In this document: one piece after another, positions 8,253-16,980 of the stretch
Layout of the letters: each line of letters begins with the position of its first letter
Numbering within the stretch: position 1 is the first letter of the stretch
From: Scleromatobacter humisilvae
GTDB taxonomy: Bacteria > Pseudomonadota > Gammaproteobacteria > Burkholderiales > Burkholderiaceae_C
Direction of reading: 5' to 3'
Assembly: GCF_023231945.1 (NCBI RefSeq)
Contig: NZ_JAJLJH010000001.1
Span: 372,001-436,000 of the forward strand
Length of the DNA: 64,000 bases
Made by a program: the position numbers and the translations under genes
The notes under the pieces: model-generated
Told to the model about the DNA's origin: nothing
What the model saw: the letters and a program-made list of their open reading frames with translations, nothing else
Database searches by the model: none

Positions 8253-10382
8253 TTACTGGCCCGTCGGGACCTTGTCGGCCGCGAGCTTGGTCGGCGAGCC
8301 CTTGATCTCCTTGACCAGGCGGCCCGCGCCGTAGACCTTGTCCATCGCCTCGAGCAGCGCGGCGGAGTCGACCGCGACCGCGCGGTTGAGCGCCGGGTCG
8401 TAGCCGTAGTCGCCCCCCAGCGAGTGGATGTTGCCGTCGAAGATCAGCCCGGCCACCTCGCCCTTGCGATTGACCAGCGGCGAGCCCGAGTTGCCGCCGA
8501 TGATGTCGTTGGTGGTGACCACGTTCATCGGCGTCGACAGGTCCAGGCGCGGCTTGTCCTTGATCCAGGAGTCGGGCAGCTGGAACGGATCGGCGCCGGT
8601 CGCGCGGTCGAACGCGCCGGCGATGGTCGTGAACGGCGCGACCGCGTGGTCGCCCTCGGTCCAGCCCTTGACCGTGCCGTACGACAGGCGCAGCGTGAAG
8701 GTGGCGTCCGGATACTTGCTGTCGCCGTAGACCGCGAAGCGGGCCTTGGCGAGCAGCTCCTGCTGGCGCTTCATCGGGCCGTCGACCTCGGTCTCGACCT
8801 TCTTGCGGATCGCCCGCGCGTCCGGGTCGAGCGCGCGCGCGAGCTCGATCATCGGATCGTGCGACGCATCGACCGCCGCCTTGCCGCCGTCGTACAGCGC
8901 CTTGCGGTAGCCGCCGATCGCGTTGCCGTGCGCGCCGACCTGCAGCTCCTTCAGGCGCGTGTGCCTGACGGCGTCGGTGGCGATCTGGGCCGGGCTGCGC
9001 TTGCCGAATACGCGCTTGACGATGGGCGAGTCGGCGCCGAGGTCGGCGCGCATGCGCGTCAGCGACCAGGTGAGCGTGGCGATCTCGAGCTCGTCGTAGA
9101 TCGGCTCGTTGGCCAGCGTCACCGCCTTCATCTGCGGCAGGCGCGACTCGCCGAACTCGCGCAGGCGCTCGCCGTTGGGCTTGGCCACCTCGTCGCCGTG
9201 GCGCACCAGGTTGCGCGCGATCGTGAACAGCGACGAGTAGCGGATGCCGCGCTCCAGCGCCGTGTACTCGGTGCGGTAGATCTCGTCCTTGCGCACCAGC
9301 TCGCCGATCGCGTCCCACACGCCGCCGTAGGCCTGCGCGAGCGCCGGATCGGCCATCACCTTGGCGCGGAACGCCTTCTCGTTGGCGGCGAGCTGGCCGT
9401 AGAACGCCTTGTCGGACAGCGCCTCGTGGCGGCCCGTGAAGACCTTCAGGCCGTTCTCGGTGCCGAACAGCATGTCGTTGCTCTGGCGCTTCTGCTCGGC
9501 GCCGCGCTCGCCGTACTCCGTGAGGTAGCCGCGCAGCTCGGAGCGCAGGGCGATGTCGCGCACGAGCTTGTCGTCGCGCTCGTCGTCGAACTGCGCCATC
9601 GTGAGCTCGCGCGCGGTGCCGCCCGGGTTGCCGGACACGAAGGTCAGGTCGCCGTCCTTCAGCTTGCCATCCGACCAGGACAGGTGCTCGGCGTTGTGCA
9701 GCGGCTTGCCGTCGCTGCCGTAGATGCGCACCATCGACACGTCGAGGTCGTAGCGCGGGAAGTTGAAGTTGTCCGGGTCGCCACCGAAGAACGCGATGCG
9801 GTCTTCCGGCGCGAAGACGAGGCGCACGTCCTGGTAGCGGCGGTACTTGTAGAGGTCGTAGCGGCCGCCCTCGTAAAGCGTGACGACCTCGCAGCGCAGC
9901 TCGTCGCTCGTGCCGCATTCCTTCTCGATGGCGGCCAGCGTGGCCTTCTGCACGTCGTTGAAGGTCGCGGGCGTGGCGTCCCTGGTCGCGTCCTGCACGC
10001 GCTTGGTGACGTCGGTGATCTCCACCAGCTGGTTCATCTCCATGCCGGGGCAGCGCGCCTCCTCGCCGACGGTCTTCGCGTAGAAGCCGTCGCGGTTGTA
10101 GTCCTTGTGCGTGAGGCCGGACACGTTCTCGATGCAGCTGCGCGCGCAGTGATGGTTGGTCATCACCAGGCCTTCGGACGACACCAGCGAGGCCGAGCAG
10201 CCGCCCGCGATGCGCACCGAGGCCATGCGGACATGGTCGAGCCACGCCTGGTCGGGCGTGAAGCCGTAGGCCTGGCCGACCTTGGCCGCGGGGAAGTTGT
10301 TGAACGTCCACATGCCCTCGTCCGCGATCGCGGAGGACAGGCACAGCGAGAGCGCCGCGGCGAGCGGCAGGCGATTCATCAT
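8253..10382 (-). CDS. S46-family dipeptidyl peptidase (DPP7/DPP11/DAP BII type)
   Basis: A 709-residue secreted serine exopeptidase. Residues 1-20 are a signal peptide ending SAIA. It has a chymotrypsin-like catalytic triad: His78 in MTNHHCA, Asp in FPRYDLDVS (about 209-216) and Ser632 in GNSGSPL. The intervening ~300 residues form the helical cap that fixes the substrate N-terminus. Length matches the usual 690-720 residues. The family removes dipeptides from the N-terminus of oligopeptides in the periplasm or outside the cell, feeding amino-acid catabolism. Two adjacent ATG codons (10382 and 10379) could start it. It shares its 3' terminator region with the hydrolase gene. Confidence 0.95.
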   Translation of the reverse strand: MMNRLPLAAALSLCLSSAIADEGMWTFNNFPAAKVGQAYGFTPDQAWLDHVRMASVRIAGGCSASLVSSEGLVMTNHHCARSCIENVSGLTHKDYNRDGFYAKTVGEEARCPGMEMNQLVEITDVTKRVQDATRDATPATFNDVQKATLAAIEKECGTSDELRCEVVTLYEGGRYDLYKYRRYQDVRLVFAPEDRIAFFGGDPDNFNFPRYDLDVSMVRIYGSDGKPLHNAEHLSWSDGKLKDGDLTFVSGNPGGTARELTMAQFDDERDDKLVRDIALRSELRGYLTEYGERGAEQKRQSNDMLFGTENGLKVFTGRHEALSDKAFYGQLAANEKAFRAKVMADPALAQAYGGVWDAIGELVRKDEIYRTEYTALERGIRYSSLFTIARNLVRHGDEVAKPNGERLREFGESRLPQMKAVTLANEPIYDELEIATLTWSLTRMRADLGADSPIVKRVFGKRSPAQIATDAVRHTRLKELQVGAHGNAIGGYRKALYDGGKAAVDASHDPMIELARALDPDARAIRKKVETEVDGPMKRQQELLAKARFAVYGDSKYPDATFTLRLSYGTVKGWTEGDHAVAPFTTIAGAFDRATGADPFQLPDSWIKDKPRLDLSTPMNVVTTNDIIGGNSGSPLVNRKGEVAGLIFDGNIHSLGGDYGYDPALNRAVAVDSAALLEAMDKVYGAGRLVKEIKGSPTKLAADKVPTGQ

Positions 10383-10502
10383 GGGAAGGAGAACTCCGGC
10401 AAGGGTCGCGAAAACCCGGCCGGCACGCGGTTGCGCTCATGGCGCGGCACGTGCCGCCGGGCGGCGGGGCACGATGCTAGCAGCTGCGATTTAAGCTTGC
10501 GT

Positions 10503-11306
10503 TCAGGCTGGCGCGAGCAGCGACCAGGCCGCCAGCGACGACGACACCAGCAGCACGAGGCAGTCGACGACCGCCAGCGCGCCATAGAGGCCGCCTTCGC
10601 TTTCGTCCGCGCCGATGCGGATGCGCAGCGGCTGGCCGGCCTGCGGCGCGGCGATCACCGGCAGCAGCAGGCCGTGGCCGGCGGTCGGCGACGCCGCCTG
10701 CGCCTGCAGCACCAGCGCCTCCGGCGAGGCGGCGACGAAGCGCCCCACGACGTGGATGCGGTCGCCGTTGCGCAGCAGGCGCTCGGGCGCGTCGGCATCG
10801 TGCGCGCCGGTGTCCTCGCCCAGGCCGGAACGCGCGGCCGACGGCGTCACCGCGCCCTGGCCGGTCACCTCCGCGCCGGCCGGCAGCACGATGCATTCGC
10901 CGCTGTCGTCCTCCAGCAGGAACGGACGCACGCTGTCGCGTGGCGGGCCCTCCTCGCCGGCGCTGAACCAGAGGCACAGCTCGCCGTCCGGCGACACCAG
11001 CGGCACCGCGTCGGGCAAGGCGCGCGCGCGCCCGTGCAGCGCCACGACCCCCGCGAGCTGGCCGGACTGCGCCAGCGCACCGGCCTTGGAGACGGGAACC
11101 CCGGGCGCGACACGCAACTGGCGCGCGGTGCCCCAGGCCACCGCCGTGCCGAGTGCCGCCACGGCGGCCAGGATCGCGCGCGCGACGGCCGACCGCGCCA
11201 CGTCGCCCTCGCCCTGCGCGGCCGCCCAGATGAAGAACGCGACGCCGATGAGGGGCGCCGCGCCGACCAGCAGCCGCCACTTCGTATCGTGGGTCATCAC
11301 CGACAT
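10503..11306 (-). CDS. GIDE-domain membrane protein
   Basis: A 267-residue protein with two N-terminal transmembrane segments (about 10-27 and 38-60), a central soluble region of about 150 residues, and one C-terminal membrane segment (about 245-264). The centre shows features of the GIDE/BAM fold known from mitochondrial MUL1 and its bacterial homologues: LCLWFSAGEEGPP, RPFLLEDDSGECIVLPAGAEV and RLLRNGDRIHVVGRF. There is no RING domain, as expected for bacteria, so E3-ligase annotations of this family would be misleading. Function unknown. The chosen ATG has a GGGAG ribosome site 7 bases upstream; an upstream extension of the frame lacks coding character. Confidence 0.7.
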   Translation of the reverse strand: MSVMTHDTKWRLLVGAAPLIGVAFFIWAAAQGEGDVARSAVARAILAAVAALGTAVAWGTARQLRVAPGVPVSKAGALAQSGQLAGVVALHGRARALPDAVPLVSPDGELCLWFSAGEEGPPRDSVRPFLLEDDSGECIVLPAGAEVTGQGAVTPSAARSGLGEDTGAHDADAPERLLRNGDRIHVVGRFVAASPEALVLQAQAASPTAGHGLLLPVIAAPQAGQPLRIRIGADESEGGLYGALAVVDCLVLLVSSSLAAWSLLAPA

Positions 11307-11436
11307 CGCGCCACTCCCGCGGTGGAGAACTGCTGGATGCCTGATATTGAGCGTCCCCCCGCGCGGCGGATATCCCGCGAATCGAAATGCCGGTGCCGCC
11401 CCGTCTAACCGATGCTTCAGTTGCGCAGCGCGGCGA

Positions 11437-11853
11437 TCACGGCCGCAGCGTGCCGTCCGCCACCTTCTTGCCGGCCTCGAAGGCCTCGAAGGACAGGCCG
11501 TTGTCGTACAGCTGCCAGGGCGTCGTGCACAGGATGGTGCCGGTGGCCGTCTCGCCGGGCTGTACCAGTTGACCGGCTTTGGGGAGGTGGAACGCGCAGG
11601 TGTGCAGGTCGGTCTGGCCCGCGAAACGCAGCTGCGGGCTCCAGCCGTCGGCAACGGGTGCGTCCTGGCGCAACGTCAGCGTGGCCGGCACGGCGTGGTG
11701 CGTGGTGAACTTCAGCGTGCGCACGGCGGTGGGCGGGGCGACCGCGCTGGCCGGCTTGGCGTTGGTCATCGTCTGCTGCTCGGTGGCGTGCGCGGCGTGG
11801 GCCAGGACGAGCGCGCACGCGGCGATGGCGGCACGGGAAAGGGTGGGCTTCAT
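11437..11853 (-). CDS. Small secreted protein resembling EF-Tu domain III
   Basis: A 138-residue protein with a clean signal peptide (1-23, ending AHA). After a low-complexity linker, residues 50-137 read like the third (C-terminal beta-barrel) domain of elongation factor Tu: SPQLRF...QTD, LP, LVQPGET, then a Pro, then GLSFEAFEAGKKVADGTL. These correspond to RPQFYFRTTD, LP, MVMPGDN and GLRFAIREGGRTVGAG of EF-Tu. No GTPase domain is present, and two cysteines are added (in HTC and ILC), which could form a disulfide in the periplasm. Similarity was judged by eye. A role in translation is excluded by export; function unknown. Confidence 0.75.
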   Translation of the reverse strand: MKPTLSRAAIAACALVLAHAAHATEQQTMTNAKPASAVAPPTAVRTLKFTTHHAVPATLTLRQDAPVADGWSPQLRFAGQTDLHTCAFHLPKAGQLVQPGETATGTILCTTPWQLYDNGLSFEAFEAGKKVADGTLRP

Positions 11854-11941
11854 GGCGGTTCCGTCAAGTTGCGCGATCCGTTTGTCGCGGTGCAGCTCGA
11901 CGGCAAACGGCGCGCCCAGCGACGCGCCAGCTGCGCGGCCC

Positions 11942-12226
11942 TCAGCGATCCGGCATCACGTCGTCGATCATCGCGGTCGTGTTCAGCGCGTGCTGCGCCA
12001 CCTGCTCGATGCTCATGCCGATCACCGACAGCGGGTAAGTGCCCGAGACGACGCCGTCGTACGCGAGCTCGGCCGCGACGGCCTCGGGCGGCATGCCCTC
12101 GACGGCGGCGACGAGGCACTCGACGATGGATTCGAGGCCGTCGTCGGCATACAGCTCCTCCGACTCGTAGCCGACGCGGTAGCCGAAGGAGTCGGCGGAC
12201 TTGTCGATGTCGATGCGTACGATCAT
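11942..12226 (-). CDS. Small acidic protein of unknown function
   Basis: A 94-residue soluble, acidic protein with no signal peptide or membrane segment. It begins MIVRIDIDKSADSFGYRVG and has an amphipathic middle (IVECLVAAVEGMPPEAVAAEL). An AAAGGAG ribosome site 7 bases before the ATG settles the start. It appears monocistronic and is divergent from the DUF1697 gene. I do not recognise the family; the alternating beta/alpha pattern could make a small alpha/beta fold. Confidence 0.7.
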   Translation of the reverse strand: MIVRIDIDKSADSFGYRVGYESEELYADDGLESIVECLVAAVEGMPPEAVAAELAYDGVVSGTYPLSVIGMSIEQVAQHALNTTAMIDDVMPDR

Positions 12227-12296
12227 GGGGTCTCCTTTGGGGCGTCGCGCTTGCTCGAGGCGAAGAAGTGTACCGAGCGCGCCGCGGCCGCTCGTG

Positions 12297-12302
12297 GAGA
12301 AT
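12297..12302 (+). promoter_or_regulatory. -10-like GAGAAT, leaderless spacing
   Basis: GAGAAT ends 6 bases before the ATG at 12309; same geometry as at 7320 and 37501. Confidence 0.35.
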
Positions 12303-12308
12303 GCCGGC

Positions 12309-12851
12309 ATGAAGCGCTACATCGCCCTGCTCCGCGGCATCAACGTCGGCAAAGCCAAGCGGGTTCCCATGGCCGACCTGCGCGCGCTGATGGAGGCGCT
12401 CGGCCACGCCGGCGTGCGCACGCTGCTCAATAGCGGCAACGCGGTCTTCGACGCCAGGGCCGGCACTGCCGCCAGCCACGCGAAGAAGCTGCGCGCCGCC
12501 ATCCTCGAGAAGACCGGCGTCGACTGCGAGGTCATCGTCAAGACCGCCGCCGACCTCGCCGCCGCGATCGCCGAGCACCCGCTGCGCCGCCACGCCGAGG
12601 ACGACGCCCGCATGCAGGTGATGTTCGTGCAGGAGGCGTCCACGCTCGCCGAACTGAAGCCGCTCGAGGCCGCAGACTGGGCGCCCGAGGCCTTCGCGGT
12701 CGGACAGCACGCGGCCTGGATGTGGTGTGCCAGCGGCATCATCGAGAGCCGCGTGGCCAAGGCCGTCGGCAAGGTGCTCAAGGAACGCGGCACGGCGCGC
12801 AACTGGGCGACCGTCGAGAAGCTGCAGGCGATGGTGGCGGCGGAGGCCTAG
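12309..12851 (+). CDS. DUF1697 family protein
   Basis: A 180-residue cytoplasmic protein with the family's hallmark start, YIALLRGINVGK, followed by VPMADLRALMEALGH and TLLNSGNAVF. The C-terminal signature is the SRVAKAVGKVL...GTARNWATVEKL block. Length is typical (175-185). The family is widespread and structurally known (duplicated ferredoxin-like halves), but its biochemical role is not established. No Shine-Dalgarno is present. The stop codon overlaps that of the convergent GNAT gene within a CTAG palindrome. Confidence 0.9.
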   Translation: MKRYIALLRGINVGKAKRVPMADLRALMEALGHAGVRTLLNSGNAVFDARAGTAASHAKKLRAAILEKTGVDCEVIVKTAADLAAAIAEHPLRRHAEDDARMQVMFVQEASTLAELKPLEAADWAPEAFAVGQHAAWMWCASGIIESRVAKAVGKVLKERGTARNWATVEKLQAMVAAEA

Positions 12852-13687
12852 AGCCGGCGGTTCATCAGCACCTGGCTCATCATGTGCGGCGCGAAGCCCG
12901 CGCGGCGCAGCGCGTCGCCGCCGAGGTCGTCGCGGAAGATCGGCGGCGCGAACACGTCCGGATGCGTTGCCGCGACCACGCGTGCGAGCACCTCGGCGTC
13001 GCGCAGACCGGGTTCGCGGTCGATCAGGCTGTGGATCTGCGTCGGCGTGCCGTCGACGACGCTGAACACGAGTTGCGCGCTGCCGCACTGCCAGAACGTC
13101 AGCGGACGCACCTGCGCCGCCATGCAGCGTTCGCTGTTGGGAAACGGCAGCCAGTCGATGCGCTGGTCGGCGTCGGCCAGCCAGGCGAGCGCCTGCGCGC
13201 GGTCGACCGCGCGCGCGTCCCGCGCGGGGGCGCTCGCGGGCGCGCCTTCGGGCAGCTTCCAGCCGTTGAGGCCTTGGATCACGTCGAAGCCGCGGCTGCG
13301 ATAGAGGCGCAACGCGCGCTCGTTCTCCGCGAAACATTCGAGCTCGACCCACGGCAGGCCCTCGGCCGACGCGCGAGCGATGAAGTCGTCGAGCAGCGCC
13401 TGCGCCGCGCCCGTGCCGCGCGCGGACGGCAGCGCGCCCATCACGCCCAGGCGCCAGCGGCCGACCTCGGGTCGCGGGCAATTGAACGCGAACGCCGCGA
13501 CGGCGCCGTCGCGCACGGCGACGCGGCTGTGCGCGAGGTCGATGCCCTGGCGGCCGATGAACGACGGGAACTGCTCCAGCGTCATCTGGAACGGCCCGAC
13601 CAGGTAGTCGGCGAAGGCGGCGACGGTCGCCGCGTGGAGGTCGGCCTCGGGCAGCGTGTCGGCCGCAACCAGCGTGAAGGAACTCAT
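12848..13687 (-). CDS. GNAT-family N-acetyltransferase, two-domain
   Basis: A 279-residue protein. The N-terminal half (1-145) is a complete GNAT domain: the acetyl-CoA loop is SARGTGAAQALL (about 88-99), followed by ELECFAENERALRLYRSRGF, the conserved motif B. The C-terminal half (about 160-279) is more divergent (PFPNSERCMAAQ, WQCGSAQLVFSVV) and looks like a decayed second GNAT fold, a common arrangement in this group. It would acetylate a small molecule or peptide amine; the substrate is unknown. Its stop shares CTAG with the DUF1697 stop. It lies 13 bases downstream of the RND permease gene and could be co-transcribed with it. Confidence 0.82.
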   Translation of the reverse strand: MSSFTLVAADTLPEADLHAATVAAFADYLVGPFQMTLEQFPSFIGRQGIDLAHSRVAVRDGAVAAFAFNCPRPEVGRWRLGVMGALPSARGTGAAQALLDDFIARASAEGLPWVELECFAENERALRLYRSRGFDVIQGLNGWKLPEGAPASAPARDARAVDRAQALAWLADADQRIDWLPFPNSERCMAAQVRPLTFWQCGSAQLVFSVVDGTPTQIHSLIDREPGLRDAEVLARVVAATHPDVFAPPIFRDDLGGDALRRAGFAPHMMSQVLMNRRL

Positions 13688-13700
13688 CGTGTCTGTGCGA

Positions 13701-16700
13701 TCAGGGATTGAACACCGGCTCCGACGACGGCGCCGCGGGCGACACCGGCGCCGCGCCGGCCTCCGACCTGCGCCACAGCCCGCCGGTGGGCAGGCCGAGC
13801 GCGCGACGGCCGGCGCGCCAGAAGAAGCGCACGGTGGCCAGGAACGCGAAGAACTCGAGCAGCGTCAGCACGAAGCCGCCCACGGCCGTGAAGCGCTCCG
13901 AGCGACGATGGAACTTGGCCAGCATGCGCTCGCGCATCATCTCGATCGAGTCGTAGAAGCACGGGATGACCAGCAGCGTCAGCATCGTCGACGTGATCGT
14001 GCCGCCGATGATGGTGACGGCCATCGGCCGGTAGAACTCGCCGCCCTCGCCCAGGCCGATGGCCACCGGCAGCATGCCGGCGATCAGCGCGAACGTGGTC
14101 ATCATGATCGGGCGCAGGCGCTTGCGGCCGGCGTGCATCAGCGCCTCTTCGCGATCCATGCCCTCGCGTTCCTCGGCACGCGCGGCGTCCAGCAGCAGGA
14201 TGGCGTTCTTCGCGACCAGCCCCATCAGCATGATGACGCCGATGATGCTCATGAGGTTGAGCGTCCCGTGCGTGGACACCAGCGCGATCACCACGCCGAT
14301 CAGGCTCAGCGGCAGCGAGATCATCACGGGAATCGGCGCCGTGAACGAGCCGAACTGCATCACCAGCACGAGATACATCAGCGCCACGCCGGAGACCAGC
14401 GCGATGCCGAGGTTGCTGAACACCTCCTGCTGGTCGTGCGACGCGCCCGTCAGCTCGATGCCGAAGCCCGGCGGGAACTGGATGGCCCTGGCGATCTTCA
14501 TCGCGTCGGCGGTGACCTCGCCCGACGAGCGGCCCTGCGCGTTTGCGGCCACCACCATCATGCGCTTGGAGTTCGCGTGCTGGATCTTGGACGGCGCCTT
14601 GCCCATCGTGACGGTGGCGATCTGCTCGAGCGGCACCATGCGGTCGGAGCCGGCGACGGCGATCGGCAGGCGCTCGATGTTGCTCGCGTCGACGCGGTCC
14701 TCCGGCGCCAGCCGCACCGCGACGTCGCGCGCCTCGCCGGTCGGATCGACCCAGTCGCCCGCCTCGACGCCCGCGAACGCCACGCGCAGCGACTGCGCCG
14801 CGTCGTTGATCGACACACCCATCGAGTTGGCCAGCCCGCGGTCGAGGTCGATGCGCAGCTCCTGTTGCGGATCCTGCTCCGACAGCCCGACGTCGACCGC
14901 GCCCTTGACCTTGCGCAGCTTGTCCATGAAGTCGTTGGTGATGGCCAGCAACTGGCGCGAATCGGTGCCGTGGAAGCGGATCTGCACCGGCTTCTGCGCG
15001 CCGTTGTTGAGGTCGTCCAGCACCACGTATTCGGCGCCGACCAGGCGCGACATCAGCTTGCGCAGGTCCTCGCCGACCTCGGTGGCGTTGCGCTTGCGCT
15101 GCGTGCTCTTGCCGATGTCGACGTAGATGCGGCCCTGCGCCGGGTTGACCCAGGCGTTGGTGGCCACCGTCTCGGGCAGCGTGCGCGCCAGCGCCGTGGC
15201 CTCGTCGAGCTTCATGCGCGCGTAGTCGAGGCTGGCGCTCGGCGGCATGCGGATGTCGACCGCCAGCGTGCCGCTGTCGGACTTGGGCAGGAAGTCGGAA
15301 CCGCCCAGGCCCATCTGCAGTGCGATCGCGAGCACGAAGCTCAGGAACGCCGCCCAGCCCATGTACCAGCGATGGTGCAGCGCCCATTCGATGATGCGGC
15401 TGTAGCGGTCGGCCTGGTGGTCGAACCAGTCGTTGAAGCGTTGCAGATAGCGGCCGATGCCCTTGCGCGGCGCGTCGTGCAGGTCCACCGGATCGCCCCA
15501 GTAGGCCGACAGCATCGGGTCCAGCGTGAACGAGATGAACAGGCTCACGATCACCGACGCGACGACCGTCAGGCCGAACGGCCGGAACCACTCGCCGGTG
15601 ATGCCCGGGATGAAGGCCACCGGCGCGAACACCGCGACGATGGAGAACGTGGTCGAGGCCACCGCCATGCCGATCTCGGCCGTGCCGTTGAGCGCCGCGG
15701 TGCGCCGGTCCTCGCCGCGCTGCATGTGGCGCACGATGTTCTCGCGCACCACGATCGCGTCGTCGATCAGCACGCCGATGGCCAGCGACAGCCCCAGCAG
15801 GCTCATGAAGTTGAGCGTGAAGCCGCACAGCCACACGGCGATGAACGCGGTGATGACGGATGTCGGCAGGCTCAGGCCCGTGATCAGCGTCGAGCGCCAC
15901 GAGTTGAGGAACACGTAGACGACCAGGATGGTCAGGCCGGCGCCGAAGAACAGCGAGTGGATGACGTTGTCGAGGCTGTCCTGCGCGTCGTTGCCGCCGT
16001 CCTGCGTGACCTCCAGCCTGGCCTTGCCGGCCTGCTCCTTGTTGATCGTCTCGACCAGCTCGCGCACTTCCTTGGCGATGGTGACGGTGCTGCCTTCGCG
16101 CGTTCGCGTGACCGACAGGCCGACGTTGGCGCGCCCGTTGCGCTCGTTGTAGCCGGCCATCTCGGCGAAGCCGTCCTGCACCGTCGCGACCTGGCCCAGG
16201 CGGATCAGGTTGTCGCCGCTGCGCTTGATCAGCATCTGGTTGAACTCGGCCGGCGACTCGAAGCGGCCGACGAGACGGATGCTCTGGTCTTCCAGCGTGC
16301 CGCGCACCTTGCCCACCGGCGCCGTGGCGTTCTGCGCGCGCAGCGCGTTGACGACATCGGTGACGGACACGCCGAACTCGCGCAGCTTCTGCGCGTGGAG
16401 CAGCACGCTCAGCTCGCGCGTCAGCGAGCCGTTGACGTTGACGGTGGCCACGCCCGGCAGAGCGCGGAAGCGGTCTGCCAGCTGGTCCTCGGCCAGGCGC
16501 GAGATCTCGGCGTGCGACATCGTCTGCGACGACAGCGCGATCTGCATGATGGGCTGCGCCGACGGGTCGATGCGCGTGAGCACCGGCTCGCGCATCTCCA
16601 CCGGCAGCTTGTAGCGCACCGTGCCGATCGCGTTGCGGATCTCGTCCGAGGCCTGCGTCATGTCCTTGTGGAAGTCGAACACCAGGACGAACTGCGCCTG

Positions 16701-16967
16701 GCCCTCGCTGGCCGTCGACGACGAGCGCGACTGGTCGACGCCCTCGATGCCCTGCATCGCGCGCTCGATGCGGTTGACGATCTCGCGCTCCACGGTGTCG
16801 GGCGACGCGCCCGGGTAAGTGATGCTGACCACCATCACGGGCTGGTCGACGTCGGGGATCTGGTTGACGCGCAGCTTGTTCAGCGCGATCAGCCCCAGGC
16901 CCATCAGCGTGATGACGATGACGAGCGCGGCCACCGGCCGCTTGATGCTGAAGTCGGAAAGAAACAT
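13701..16967 (-). CDS. RND-type efflux permease (HAE1/AcrB-like)
   Basis: A 1088-residue inner-membrane proton antiporter. It starts MFLSDFSIKRPV, typical of this family, and has the usual duplicated layout of 12 transmembrane helices with two large periplasmic loops. The proton-relay aspartates Asp402-Asp403 are intact in GVLIDDAIVVRENI, which places it with drug or hydrophobic-compound exporters, not CusA-type metal pumps. The second half carries LMGLVAKNAILLLD. The C-terminus has an extra tail of about 70 residues with one more hydrophobic segment. The adaptor gene lies 13 bases upstream in the same operon. No outer-membrane channel gene is present, so a TolC-like protein encoded elsewhere must serve. 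Confidence 0.95.
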   Translation of the reverse strand: MFLSDFSIKRPVAALVIVITLMGLGLIALNKLRVNQIPDVDQPVMVVSITYPGASPDTVEREIVNRIERAMQGIEGVDQSRSSSTASEGQAQFVLVFDFHKDMTQASDEIRNAIGTVRYKLPVEMREPVLTRIDPSAQPIMQIALSSQTMSHAEISRLAEDQLADRFRALPGVATVNVNGSLTRELSVLLHAQKLREFGVSVTDVVNALRAQNATAPVGKVRGTLEDQSIRLVGRFESPAEFNQMLIKRSGDNLIRLGQVATVQDGFAEMAGYNERNGRANVGLSVTRTREGSTVTIAKEVRELVETINKEQAGKARLEVTQDGGNDAQDSLDNVIHSLFFGAGLTILVVYVFLNSWRSTLITGLSLPTSVITAFIAVWLCGFTLNFMSLLGLSLAIGVLIDDAIVVRENIVRHMQRGEDRRTAALNGTAEIGMAVASTTFSIVAVFAPVAFIPGITGEWFRPFGLTVVASVIVSLFISFTLDPMLSAYWGDPVDLHDAPRKGIGRYLQRFNDWFDHQADRYSRIIEWALHHRWYMGWAAFLSFVLAIALQMGLGGSDFLPKSDSGTLAVDIRMPPSASLDYARMKLDEATALARTLPETVATNAWVNPAQGRIYVDIGKSTQRKRNATEVGEDLRKLMSRLVGAEYVVLDDLNNGAQKPVQIRFHGTDSRQLLAITNDFMDKLRKVKGAVDVGLSEQDPQQELRIDLDRGLANSMGVSINDAAQSLRVAFAGVEAGDWVDPTGEARDVAVRLAPEDRVDASNIERLPIAVAGSDRMVPLEQIATVTMGKAPSKIQHANSKRMMVVAANAQGRSSGEVTADAMKIARAIQFPPGFGIELTGASHDQQEVFSNLGIALVSGVALMYLVLVMQFGSFTAPIPVMISLPLSLIGVVIALVSTHGTLNLMSIIGVIMLMGLVAKNAILLLDAARAEEREGMDREEALMHAGRKRLRPIMMTTFALIAGMLPVAIGLGEGGEFYRPMAVTIIGGTITSTMLTLLVIPCFYDSIEMMRERMLAKFHRRSERFTAVGGFVLTLLEFFAFLATVRFFWRAGRRALGLPTGGLWRRSEAGAAPVSPAAPSSEPVFNP

Positions 16968-16980
16968 CGCGTGCTCCCCG

